DNA of 13,860 bases from positions 1-13,860 of the forward strand of contig CAMHRD010000003.1 in assembly GCA_946187365.1 (NCBI GenBank), read 5' to 3'. The notes beneath the pieces were generated by a model. The model saw only the letters and a program-made list of their open reading frames with translations, did no database searches and had not been told where the DNA came from. The position numbers and the translations under genes are program-made. This stretch comes from an uncultured Bacteroidales bacterium (lineage in GTDB: Bacteria > Bacteroidota > Bacteroidia > Bacteroidales > UBA932). This document shows positions 1 through 6,913 of this stretch, piece after piece. The first letter of the stretch is position 1. Every line of letters starts with the position of its first letter.

Positions 1-811
1 GATGATAGACCGGGCCGTTCTGGTTGGCAGTGAGGCGGTTGTATTCCTTCTGGGCGGCTTTGAGGTGGGAGATGAAGCGGGGATTGTTGTGCATTGCCGC
101 AACTGCCGCAGAGGCAACGTTGTAGCCGGCATAGACATCGCTCTGCCAGTGGGCGCCCACAATTACGCGGCTCTCTCCATACTGGTAACCCCTTCTGAGT
201 ATGGTGTCTTGGAGCTGCGGGGCTACCTCAACAAGAGCAAGTGCTGTGGCCCAGCCGAGGGCGGTATGACCGGAAGGGTATGAGCCGTTGTTGCGGAGTT
301 CGTCATAGTCAAACTCTCCCCAAACTTTCTCGTTGGCACGGGCAAACGGGCGGACGCGCATATAGGTTTGCTTTGCGTTGTTGGTGCACTGATGGCCGGT
401 CTCTCCAACGTAGAGCATAAAGCGGTAGATGGCCGGAGTTGTTTGAGAATCAATCTTTAAGCCCAGTACTTCAGAGTAGATGGTGCACATTCTTACAATG
501 CCGTAAAGTGACTCAATGCTGGCCTGCTTTCCGCGCGGAGTAGGGCGGACGGTTTTGCCCCAGAGCCAGCGGTTGTAATCCTCTTTGAAGATATCAGATG
601 TGGTATCCGGCGGAGCGGGAAGATAGACAACGGCATCCGGCAGTTGGTTCTTTTGCAGATAGAGAGAATCAAAGGGGAGATTCCATTGCTCTACGATTGC
701 TGTTCTCACCTTTTCTACGATGTTGGCTCTCTTTGGTGAACAGCCGGTTGCAGCGGTGAAGAGGATTACAGCAATGGCAATTAAGGAGACAATTCTGTCT
801 ATCTTTTTCAT
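1..811 (-). CDS. Class A non-specific acid phosphatase (PAP2 superfamily), 3' end cut by window edge
   Basis: The reading frame runs from ATG at 811 to the window edge, giving 270 visible codons without a stop. It has the full class A acid phosphatase signature: K147-x6-R154-P155, P179-S-G-H182 and S214-R215-x5-H221-x3-D225. By family knowledge H221 forms the phospho-histidine intermediate and H182 acts as general acid, so the enzyme should hydrolyse phosphomonoesters outside the cytoplasm. The N-terminus has a charged start (MKKIDR), a hydrophobic stretch at about 7-22 and Cys24 in A-A-T-G-C, which suggests a lipoprotein signal with a weak lipobox; ordinary signal peptidase cleavage is the alternative. 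The usual family length is about 230-280 residues, so little is probably missing. It starts 4 bases after the preceding stop and is probably cotranscribed with it. Six 60-base blocks I counted by hand average about 55% G+C, against about 42-47% in blocks from ftsZ and ftsA. Its natural substrate cannot be inferred. Confidence 0.9.
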   Translation of the reverse strand, partial: MKKIDRIVSLIAIAVILFTAATGCSPKRANIVEKVRTAIVEQWNLPFDSLYLQKNQLPDAVVYLPAPPDTTSDIFKEDYNRWLWGKTVRPTPRGKQASIESLYGIVRMCTIYSEVLGLKIDSQTTPAIYRFMLYVGETGHQCTNNAKQTYMRVRPFARANEKVWGEFDYDELRNNGSYPSGHTALGWATALALVEVAPQLQDTILRRGYQYGESRVIVGAHWQSDVYAGYNVASAAVAAMHNNPRFISHLKAAQKEYNRLTANQNGPVYH

Positions 812-815
812 CTAT

Positions 816-1589
816 CTACTCTTTGTTGCTCTTGAAGGCGTTCTTGAAGGCGCGCCAACCCTCCTTTGCACCCTTTGCGGCTTTCTTTGCGGTTCTCTTT
901 ACCCACTCTCCGGAATCCTCAAGTGCATCTCCGGTCTTATGAGCAACATCTTTGGATTTGCCTGCTACATTGTCTTTTACAGTCTTGCCGCCCTGCTTTA
1001 TCTTGTCTGTTGTATTGGAAACTTTCTGCCCGATTCCCTCAACAGCATCTCCGATAGATTCCATTGTAGCCTCTGCCGGGGTCTCTCTGAAGTTGAATGT
1101 TGCCACTGCAACGCTGTTGTCTACTGTGGTGAGTGTGATGTGGTTACGGTAGTTGTCTCTCTCTCCTCCCGATAGTGAACCCCAGTAGCAGGAGATATCT
1201 CCCTCTTCATCTTTGAGGTTGTCTACAGCAGGGATATCATAGTTCTCTATGATCCAATCTTTAAGGACGTCATATTTAAGCTTGGTAGCCTCAGGTGTGT
1301 CCTCTACGGTGCTGAGGATGACCTGCTTAATGGTCTGATTGTCTGTGCCTTTGCCGGGAACTATTGCAATGGTTGAAGGAAGTCCGCTAACCTTGCCGCT
1401 CATTACAATCTTCTCTTTGTCTCTTTGAGTCTCTTTCCAACCCTTTCTGGTTAAGCGTTTTACAAAGTACTCCTCATTGTTGTTTAGTGATACTCCGTTG
1501 AAGCTGAGCCTTTTGATGCTTCTCTGTCCGGTTGCAGGGAGAGCAATCAACAGGGCTATGAGTGCTATGATGACGTTCTTTATTTTCAT
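816..1589 (-). CDS. Secreted protein of unknown function with LEA-like Lys/Ala-rich tail
   Basis: This 257-residue protein begins with a clear signal peptide (MKIKNV, a hydrophobic core at about 6-18, then PATGQ with likely cleavage near residue 21 or 22), so it should be periplasmic or outer-membrane associated. Residues about 28-167 have a spacing of Gly, aromatic and hydrophobic residues (F-N-G at 30-32, K-R-L-x3-G-W, M-S-G, C-Y-W-G at 134-137, I-T-L) that resembles small secreted Bacteroidales proteins known to me only as hypothetical. Residues about 173-257 are quite different: low complexity, rich in K, A, D, E, G and T, with repeats of the D-K-I-K / V-K-D-N-V / K-D-V-A-H-K type, like late-embryogenesis-abundant or apolipoprotein-like amphipathic helices. 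It lies 22 bases after gltX and 4 bases before the acid phosphatase gene. The leader contains AATAAAAACA followed by GAGGAAT just before ATG. No catalytic motif was seen and no function is assigned. Confidence 0.8.
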   Translation of the reverse strand: MKIKNVIIALIALLIALPATGQRSIKRLSFNGVSLNNNEEYFVKRLTRKGWKETQRDKEKIVMSGKVSGLPSTIAIVPGKGTDNQTIKQVILSTVEDTPEATKLKYDVLKDWIIENYDIPAVDNLKDEEGDISCYWGSLSGGERDNYRNHITLTTVDNSVAVATFNFRETPAEATMESIGDAVEGIGQKVSNTTDKIKQGGKTVKDNVAGKSKDVAHKTGDALEDSGEWVKRTAKKAAKGAKEGWRAFKNAFKSNKE

Positions 1590-1611
1590 ATTCCTCTGTT
1601 TTTATTCGTTG

Positions 1612-3324
1612 TTAGCAGGCTTTTAGACCGGCCTCTATTCTCTTTATGGTGCACTCTTTACCAATGAAGTAGATGATATCTGAGATACCAAGACCTCTGG
1701 TGTTGCCGGTAAAGAAGAGGCGTAAGGTGTTCATTATCTGTCCCATCTTCCACTCCTTTGCTTTTATGTAGCCGGTAAGCAGTTCCTCTATCTTGCTGCA
1801 ACAGAGTTCTTTGTAGGTTGCGGCTGCGTCTGCTGGCTGGCTGCTGAGCAGAGCGTTGCGCTCTTGCTGGTTGTCTGTGAAGGTTGGAAAATTGCTCTCT
1901 TTAATGAGGTTAAGGAGTTCTGCAACGTGGGCTTTGTTCTCCTCTGTACAGAACTTTTTAACGTCATTCAGGTCATAAACTGCAACTGGGATTTCTGGCC
2001 GTGCTGCTGCCGTAACCTGTGCAGCTCCTGCAGGACAAAGGAACAGCGCTTTGCTTATATCCCAGAGTTCTGTTGGGAAGTGAGCGCGCTCTTTGATGAG
2101 CGTACATACCTCTTCCAGAAAGAGTTGCGAGTAATCTCTGCCGGTCTTCTCTTTAACGGTAGGGGCAAACTCCTTGGCAAGCTGAGCTGCTGTTCTTCTT
2201 CTTAAGAACTGCTCGTTAAACCACTTTGCCTTCTCTACGTTGAACTTTGCACCTGATTTGATAACTCTGTCTAATGAGAAGATAGGGATGAGTTCCTCAA
2301 GGGTGAAGATCTCCTGCTCTGTGCCAGGATTCCAGCCCAGAAGTGCAAGCAGATTTACAAAGGCCTCAGGGTAGTAGCCGTCTTCTCTGTAACCTCTGGA
2401 AACCTCCTGAGTCTCAGGATTTACCCACTTAAGAGGGAATACTGGGAAACCTAAACGGTCACCGTCTCTCTTGCTGAGTTTTCCCTTTCCGTCCGGTTTG
2501 AGAAGAAGGCTCAGGTGAGCAAAGCGCGGCATAGTATCTTCCCAACCGAATGCTTTGTAAAGCAGATAGTGAAGAGGAAGTGAAGGGAGCCACTCTGCAC
2601 CTCTGATAACCTCGGTAATCTCCATAAGGTGGTCATCTACAATGTTTGCCAGATGGTAAGTAGGAAGCTGGTCTGCTGCCTTCCAGAGAACTTTATCATC
2701 CAGAGTGTTGGTCTCAACCTCCATCTCTCCGCGGATGAGGTCGTTCATTTTAACGGTCTCGTTCTCCGGAATCTTGAACCTTATTGTCCAGTTGTTGGTT
2801 GTGTTAATCAGACGCTCTGTCTCTTCCTTGCTGAGAGTAAGGGAGTTGCGCAGCTGCTTGCGAGACTCGTAGTTGTAGATGAAGGTCTGCTTAGCAGCCT
2901 CTGCCTCCGCTCTCTTTTGGTTGAGTTCCTCTGCGGAGTCAAAAGCATAGTATGCAAAGCCTTTACTTACAAGCTCTTCTGCGTACTGCCTGTAGAGCGG
3001 CTTGCGCTGGCTCTGGCGGTATGGAGCGTGAGGGTTGGTTTCACTCTTCTCCTCCGCAAGAACGAAATGAGGTGTACCATCCTCATTTACACCCTGTTGT
3101 ACAATACCCTCATCAGGCACAATACCGCACCACTGTAGAGCCTCCAGTATGTATGCTTCCGCACCCGGAACAAATCTCTGGGAATCTGTATCTTCTATTC
3201 TGAGGATAAACTTTCCGTTGTTCTGTTTTGCAAAGAGGTAGTTGTAGAGTGCTGTTCTAACTCCTCCCATGTGCAGCGGTCCGGTAGGACTCGGCGCAAA
3301 TCTCACTCTTGTTTGTCTTGCCAT
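1612..3324 (-). CDS. gltX: Glutamyl-tRNA synthetase
   Basis: Class I aminoacyl-tRNA synthetase that charges tRNA-Glu with glutamate in the cytoplasm. The N-terminus reads VRFAPSPTGPLHMGG, with the HIGH-equivalent HMGG at residues 18-21. RIEDTD follows at 42-47, and the KMSKS-equivalent K-L-S-K-R is at 282-286, inside a KLSKRDGDRLGFPVFPL block typical of Bacteroidota GluRS. The C-terminal part (about 370-570) is the helical anticodon-binding region. At 570 residues it is longer than E. coli GltX (471) and the roughly 505 I recall for Bacteroides. Extra length sits at about 73-97, between DEG and PYRQS, and in the anticodon-binding region around 420-500. The ATG lies 7 bases below the ftsZ stop, so translation after ftsZ in one transcript is likely. 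The first ATG matches the conserved N-terminus and fixes the start. Glutamine specificity (GlnRS) is unlikely from the motif wording. Confidence 0.97.
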   Translation of the reverse strand: MARQTRVRFAPSPTGPLHMGGVRTALYNYLFAKQNNGKFILRIEDTDSQRFVPGAEAYILEALQWCGIVPDEGIVQQGVNEDGTPHFVLAEEKSETNPHAPYRQSQRKPLYRQYAEELVSKGFAYYAFDSAEELNQKRAEAEAAKQTFIYNYESRKQLRNSLTLSKEETERLINTTNNWTIRFKIPENETVKMNDLIRGEMEVETNTLDDKVLWKAADQLPTYHLANIVDDHLMEITEVIRGAEWLPSLPLHYLLYKAFGWEDTMPRFAHLSLLLKPDGKGKLSKRDGDRLGFPVFPLKWVNPETQEVSRGYREDGYYPEAFVNLLALLGWNPGTEQEIFTLEELIPIFSLDRVIKSGAKFNVEKAKWFNEQFLRRRTAAQLAKEFAPTVKEKTGRDYSQLFLEEVCTLIKERAHFPTELWDISKALFLCPAGAAQVTAAARPEIPVAVYDLNDVKKFCTEENKAHVAELLNLIKESNFPTFTDNQQERNALLSSQPADAAATYKELCCSKIEELLTGYIKAKEWKMGQIMNTLRLFFTGNTRGLGISDIIYFIGKECTIKRIEAGLKAC

Positions 3325-3330
3325 AATCTG

Positions 3331-4662
3331 TTAATCCTGAGTCTGGTGCAGGTATCTGTTGTTAGGTATGATAGCCTGCCCCTCTGTTGTGTTTGTAATG
3401 GAAAATGCGGCAATGTCTGTCTGTATTCCGCCGTTATTCTTTTTGCTCTTTCTTATGTAAGCGGGAACATTCTCCAACTCAATAATCTCGTTCTCATCTT
3501 CCGTAACCAAAACAGGGCGGTTGCTTCCGGTTCTTCTGATAGGCTTGTCCGGCATAGCTGGAATGACAGGCTCTATCTCTTTTTTCTTTGGTTCCGGAGT
3601 AGGGGTCCATACTACCTTGTCTATACTTCCCTCTTCTGCCAACTCATCCGGTATGATGATGGAATCATCCAGAATATTAGGCAGATTGAGAACGTCAAAG
3701 CCAGTTGCTATGATGGTAACGAATACTTCATCATCCAAAGAAGGGTCATTGATAATACCTCTCTTGAACTTGGTAGGAGAGCCGGTAAAACTGTTAACGT
3801 GTTCAACAGCCTGGCGGAGTTCTGCCATTGTAACCTTCTCATCCGAGCAGGTGATGCAGAGCAACGCACCCTTGGAAGTCTTTAAGTCACAGTCATTTAA
3901 TAGAGGGGAGTTGAAAGCCATCTCTACGGCCTTCTCTGCTCTGTCCTCTCCCTTTGCATGACCTATACCCAGAATGGCCATTCCGCTGTTCTCCATAATC
4001 ATGCGGACATCATTCATATCCACATTTATACCGCCGCCTTTTGTAACCACTTCAGATATACTCTTTACGGCGGTAACAAGAACATCATTCGCCTTCTTAA
4101 AGCCCATCTTCATAGGAAGATCGCCGTACTCATCATAAATCTTCTGATTATCTATGATAAGCAGGGAGTCTACATGCTTCTTGAGTTCATTAAGACCACC
4201 CATAGCTCTCTTCATAAACTCAGATCCCTCATCTCTGAACGGAATGGTGACAACGCCCACCACAAGTTTGTTCATGCTTTTTGCAATCTCTGCAATAACA
4301 GGTGCTGCACCGGTTCCGGTACCTCCTCCAAGACAGGCGGTTATAAAGACCATCTCTATGTTGCCCTCCAGTGAACGGATAATCTCCTCTTTGGAAGCAA
4401 GGGCTGAATCTCTACCCTTCCTAGGGTTAAGACCTGCTCCCAAACCCTGGGTTCCAAGACGGATTTTCTCATTTACGGGGTTGCTCTTTAGAGCTTGATT
4501 ATCTGTGTTGCAAATCATCAGGTCTACATCCTTTAGACCTGTCTTGTAAATCTCTGCAACAACGTTACAACCTCCGCCGCCAACTCCAATCACTTTAATA
4601 ATGGAGCTGCTCTGTGGAAATTCTAACGGATAGTCATTAAAATTATCATCCCTAAGTTCCAT
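3331..4662 (-). CDS. ftsZ: Cell division protein FtsZ
   Basis: Tubulin-like GTPase that polymerises into the cytokinetic ring at midcell. The N-terminal nucleotide-binding loop reads V-G-G-G-G-C-N (27-33) and the tubulin signature GGGTGTGAAP is at 112-121. The T7 loop G-I-N-V-D-M-N-D-V-R (211-220) keeps N213, D215 and D218, which completes the GTPase site of the neighbouring subunit. The C-terminal GTPase-activating domain runs to about 335, followed by a charged, Pro-rich linker (about 338-396). A peptide E-N-V-P-A-Y-I-R-K (397-405) resembles the E. coli C-terminal anchor peptide (DIPAFLRK) that binds FtsA. Here it is followed by another 38 residues ending NNRYLHQTQD, which resembles the end of Bacteroidales FtsZ as I remember it. 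The length of 443 residues is normal for the phylum. The gene is 12 bases below ftsA. Confidence 0.98.
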   Translation of the reverse strand: MELRDDNFNDYPLEFPQSSSIIKVIGVGGGGCNVVAEIYKTGLKDVDLMICNTDNQALKSNPVNEKIRLGTQGLGAGLNPRKGRDSALASKEEIIRSLEGNIEMVFITACLGGGTGTGAAPVIAEIAKSMNKLVVGVVTIPFRDEGSEFMKRAMGGLNELKKHVDSLLIIDNQKIYDEYGDLPMKMGFKKANDVLVTAVKSISEVVTKGGGINVDMNDVRMIMENSGMAILGIGHAKGEDRAEKAVEMAFNSPLLNDCDLKTSKGALLCITCSDEKVTMAELRQAVEHVNSFTGSPTKFKRGIINDPSLDDEVFVTIIATGFDVLNLPNILDDSIIIPDELAEEGSIDKVVWTPTPEPKKKEIEPVIPAMPDKPIRRTGSNRPVLVTEDENEIIELENVPAYIRKSKKNNGGIQTDIAAFSITNTTEGQAIIPNNRYLHQTQD

Positions 4663-4674
4663 AGTACAAATCTT

Positions 4675-6102
4675 TTAAACCTCGTCATTATTGTCAAAGA
4701 GTCCCGTTCCGTCCAAAACGTTCTTTATCTTTACGCTCTTAATAGCACGGCCGAATCCGAAGAATCCTCCCTTTCTGCCTGTCTTATCCTTCTTCTCTGC
4801 ACTCTCTGCCCCAACCTTTACAGTTTCCTTTGTTGAATCATCTGCTTCATCTCCAAACAACTTATTCTCATCTTTTTCCAGATGGGTAATGGTTGGCTCA
4901 ACCTTAGCTGCATCTTCCATACAATCCGGGAAGTAGACACCCTCTTCATCCATCTTCTGGAATGCGTAAATGAGCATACCAACTGCCGTTGAAGATGTGG
5001 CATCCTTTGCTGCCTCAGAGGATGCAGGGTCTATTGAGAAGGCGTTAGGGGTAGCCACTCTTGCCTCAAAACCAGTAACATAATTGGCAAGGTTGGTAAT
5101 GTTTCCCATCTTGGATCCGCCGCCGGTAAGAACCATACCGCTGCGGATAACATCCTTAAATCCACTCTGTTCTACGTGCCAGCATACAGCCTCCAGAATC
5201 TCCTCCATACGGGCCTGGATAATTTTGGAGAGGGTCTTAATCTGAATCTCCTTTCCGCCCGTACCTCCCATAGACGGAAGCACAATCTTCTTGCCCGCCT
5301 CTGCATAATCTGCGAAGCAGCAACCGTAGTGAGTCTTAATGTATTCCGCATTCTTCTGTGAGATACCGCAACCTGAGCAGATATCCTCCGTAACTATATT
5401 GCCTCCGAACGGAATGATGCCGGCATATCTGATGATATTGTGGTGGTAAACAATCACATCTGTTGTACCGCCTCCTATATCTACCATAATGCTGCCCACC
5501 TCCATCTCATCTTCTGTAAGCACCGCTTTTGCAGAAGCAATTGGTTCTATCACTATCTCGATAGGCTTTACGTGTGAGAGCCCTAAAGTGCTCTCTATCA
5601 TTCTTCTGGAGTTCTCCTTTCCTGCAAAGAGTTTATACTTTGCAACAATGTTGCGCCCTATCATTCCAATAGGCTCGGAGACGCTCATATAGTTGTCTAC
5701 ATTGAAAGACTGAGGAACGGAGTAGATAACTTTGTAGCCGTCTTCCAGAACCGTGTTGTAGGTGTTGTCCGTAATCTCCTGAATCTCCTCCTGAGTAATC
5801 ATCTCATTGAAGTTCTTTCTCTGGGTCTGGAACGGTGCGGTGGAGATACATTTGATATCCTGGCCTGCAATTCCTACAAACGCGTTCTTGATTCTTTGTC
5901 CGTCTAACTTGCTCTCAACTCTTGAGAGGGCCTCTTTAAGTGCCTGATTGGCAAGCTTTACGTTTTCCACTCTTCCGCGTTTTATTCCTCTGGACGGTGC
6001 CTCTGCGTAGGCAACCACCTTCACTCCCTGGGGAGTTTTCTTTCCGACTGCGGCAACTACTTTTGTGGTACCGAGATCGATGGCAGCGATCAAATCTTTC
6101 AT
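4675..6102 (-). CDS. ftsA: Cell division protein FtsA
   Basis: Actin-fold ATPase that tethers FtsZ to the inner face of the cytoplasmic membrane and recruits later divisome proteins. The phosphate-1 loop is A-I-D-L-G-T-T-K (7-14), phosphate-2 is V-D-I-G-G-G-T-T-D (207-215) and the adenosine motif is L-T-G-G-G-S (325-330). The FtsA-specific 1C subdomain should occupy about 84-165. Residues after about 400 are a charged linker (E, D, K, T rich), followed by GGFFGFGRAIKSVKIKNVL (445-463), a plausible membrane-binding amphipathic helix, and a short tail. The length of 475 residues suits Bacteroidota, where the linker is longer than in E. coli (420). The ATG is 41 bases after the ftsQ stop, the largest gap in the block, with an A-rich leader. 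It sits between ftsQ and ftsZ as in most dcw clusters. Confidence 0.97.
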   Translation of the reverse strand: MKDLIAAIDLGTTKVVAAVGKKTPQGVKVVAYAEAPSRGIKRGRVENVKLANQALKEALSRVESKLDGQRIKNAFVGIAGQDIKCISTAPFQTQRKNFNEMITQEEIQEITDNTYNTVLEDGYKVIYSVPQSFNVDNYMSVSEPIGMIGRNIVAKYKLFAGKENSRRMIESTLGLSHVKPIEIVIEPIASAKAVLTEDEMEVGSIMVDIGGGTTDVIVYHHNIIRYAGIIPFGGNIVTEDICSGCGISQKNAEYIKTHYGCCFADYAEAGKKIVLPSMGGTGGKEIQIKTLSKIIQARMEEILEAVCWHVEQSGFKDVIRSGMVLTGGGSKMGNITNLANYVTGFEARVATPNAFSIDPASSEAAKDATSSTAVGMLIYAFQKMDEEGVYFPDCMEDAAKVEPTITHLEKDENKLFGDEADDSTKETVKVGAESAEKKDKTGRKGGFFGFGRAIKSVKIKNVLDGTGLFDNNDEV

Positions 6103-6143
6103 ATTGTTTTTATTGTTACTGGTTAATTTTTATGTTAAGTGTG
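6103..6143 (-). promoter_or_regulatory. A-rich leader upstream of ftsA (probable translation initiation region)
   Basis: This 41-base gap is the largest intergenic space in the window. On the coding strand it is strongly A/T rich and ends AATAAAAACAAT directly before the ftsA ATG, with no Shine-Dalgarno sequence. Bacteroidota are known to initiate translation from A-rich, SD-free leaders, and a similar AATAAAAACA string precedes the gene at 1589. I saw no convincing TTTG/TAnnTTTG promoter pair, so an internal promoter is not claimed. Confidence 0.35.
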
Positions 6144-6911
6144 TTATCTCTTTTTTGTGCAGACAATCTGTCCTTTATACTTAAGGTTGACCGTCTCATA
6201 TTTGTCCCATCCTACTTTAGGAATCACCCCTTTGTAGTATGAGTAAAGTTTGGAGAACTTCTCACTGAGGTTGCTGAGGTCTCCAAGTATAATCCTCTCT
6301 TTTCCAACGCGTGTGCAGAGTTCAACTTCTCCCTCCGGGTTAAAGTATATCTGCTCTACCTGGGCGTTCCAGAATGGATTCTGCTCCAGGAACAATCCCA
6401 AAGAGAGCATCTGGTTAATCCAGTTGAGAGAGTCTTTTGATACCGGAATATTACCCGTAATGACAGGCACGTAGGAGGTGTAGTTAGGGATGAGCGGAAA
6501 TACGTAAGATGTCTCATCTACATAGAAACCTCCCTCCGCCGTCTCTATTCTTATAACAGGTCTTCTCTGGCGGATAGATACCTCCATAAGCCCATCGTGA
6601 GTAATATGTATCTGGCTCTCTTTCACAACACTGCGGTGGTTGAGCATATTCTCAATCTGGAGCATTGGGATACTGTCTATATTCTTCCCTATGACTGCTC
6701 CGTTGAACCTCTCTATAATCTGAATAATCTCCTCCTTTGTCACAAACTTGTTCAGAGAACTGTCTAACAGGGTGACCTTGATGGCTTTGCACACCTCACC
6801 GCTCTTCCCTTTCTCTCTGAGTTGGGAGGCAAAGTAGAAGTATGTTACCGCCACAGCGGCAAGTACCACGTAGAGTGCAGTCACCAAAGTATTTTTCCAG
6901 ACTCTGTTCAC
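6144..6911 (-). CDS. ftsQ: Cell division protein FtsQ (POTRA domain, single membrane span)
   Basis: A bitopic divisome protein of 255 residues. There is a short cytoplasmic N-terminus (MNRVWKN), one membrane helix at about 8-28 (LVTALYVVLAAVAVTYFYFA), and then a periplasmic part. The segment about 44-115 fits the POTRA fold (V-T-K-E-E-I-I-Q-I-I, then R-S-V-V-K-E-S-Q-I, then V-S-I-R-Q-R-R-P-V). The FtsQ domain follows (G-G-F-Y-V-D-E, V-P-V-I-T-G-N, then V-N-L-K-Y-K-G-Q-I-V-C near the end). The periplasmic domain is expected to bind FtsB/FtsL. The gene starts with GTG at 6911, two bases after the murC stop; no upstream start is possible without entering murC out of frame, and the next Met is well past the membrane helix. 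Its position between murC and ftsA supports the call, since FtsQ sequences are poorly conserved. Confidence 0.93.
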   Translation of the reverse strand: MNRVWKNTLVTALYVVLAAVAVTYFYFASQLREKGKSGEVCKAIKVTLLDSSLNKFVTKEEIIQIIERFNGAVIGKNIDSIPMLQIENMLNHRSVVKESQIHITHDGLMEVSIRQRRPVIRIETAEGGFYVDETSYVFPLIPNYTSYVPVITGNIPVSKDSLNWINQMLSLGLFLEQNPFWNAQVEQIYFNPEGEVELCTRVGKERIILGDLSNLSEKFSKLYSYYKGVIPKVGWDKYETVNLKYKGQIVCTKKR

Positions 6912-6913
6912 GT

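Noticed and set aside
720..1175. Plus-strand open frame coding a very hydrophobic, membrane-like 151-residue peptide
   Set aside because: Its hydrophobicity comes from reading Lys (AAG) and Glu (GAG) codons of the opposite strand as Leu (CTT, CTC). The minus-strand frame has a proper signal peptide and start.
2629..3138. 169-codon plus-strand open frame inside gltX
   Set aside because: Fully antisense to conserved GluRS motifs, with no start context or family resemblance.
6103..6143. Internal promoter for ftsA
   Set aside because: The gap is A/T rich but no TAnnTTTG-type element at suitable spacing was found. It reads better as a translation leader.
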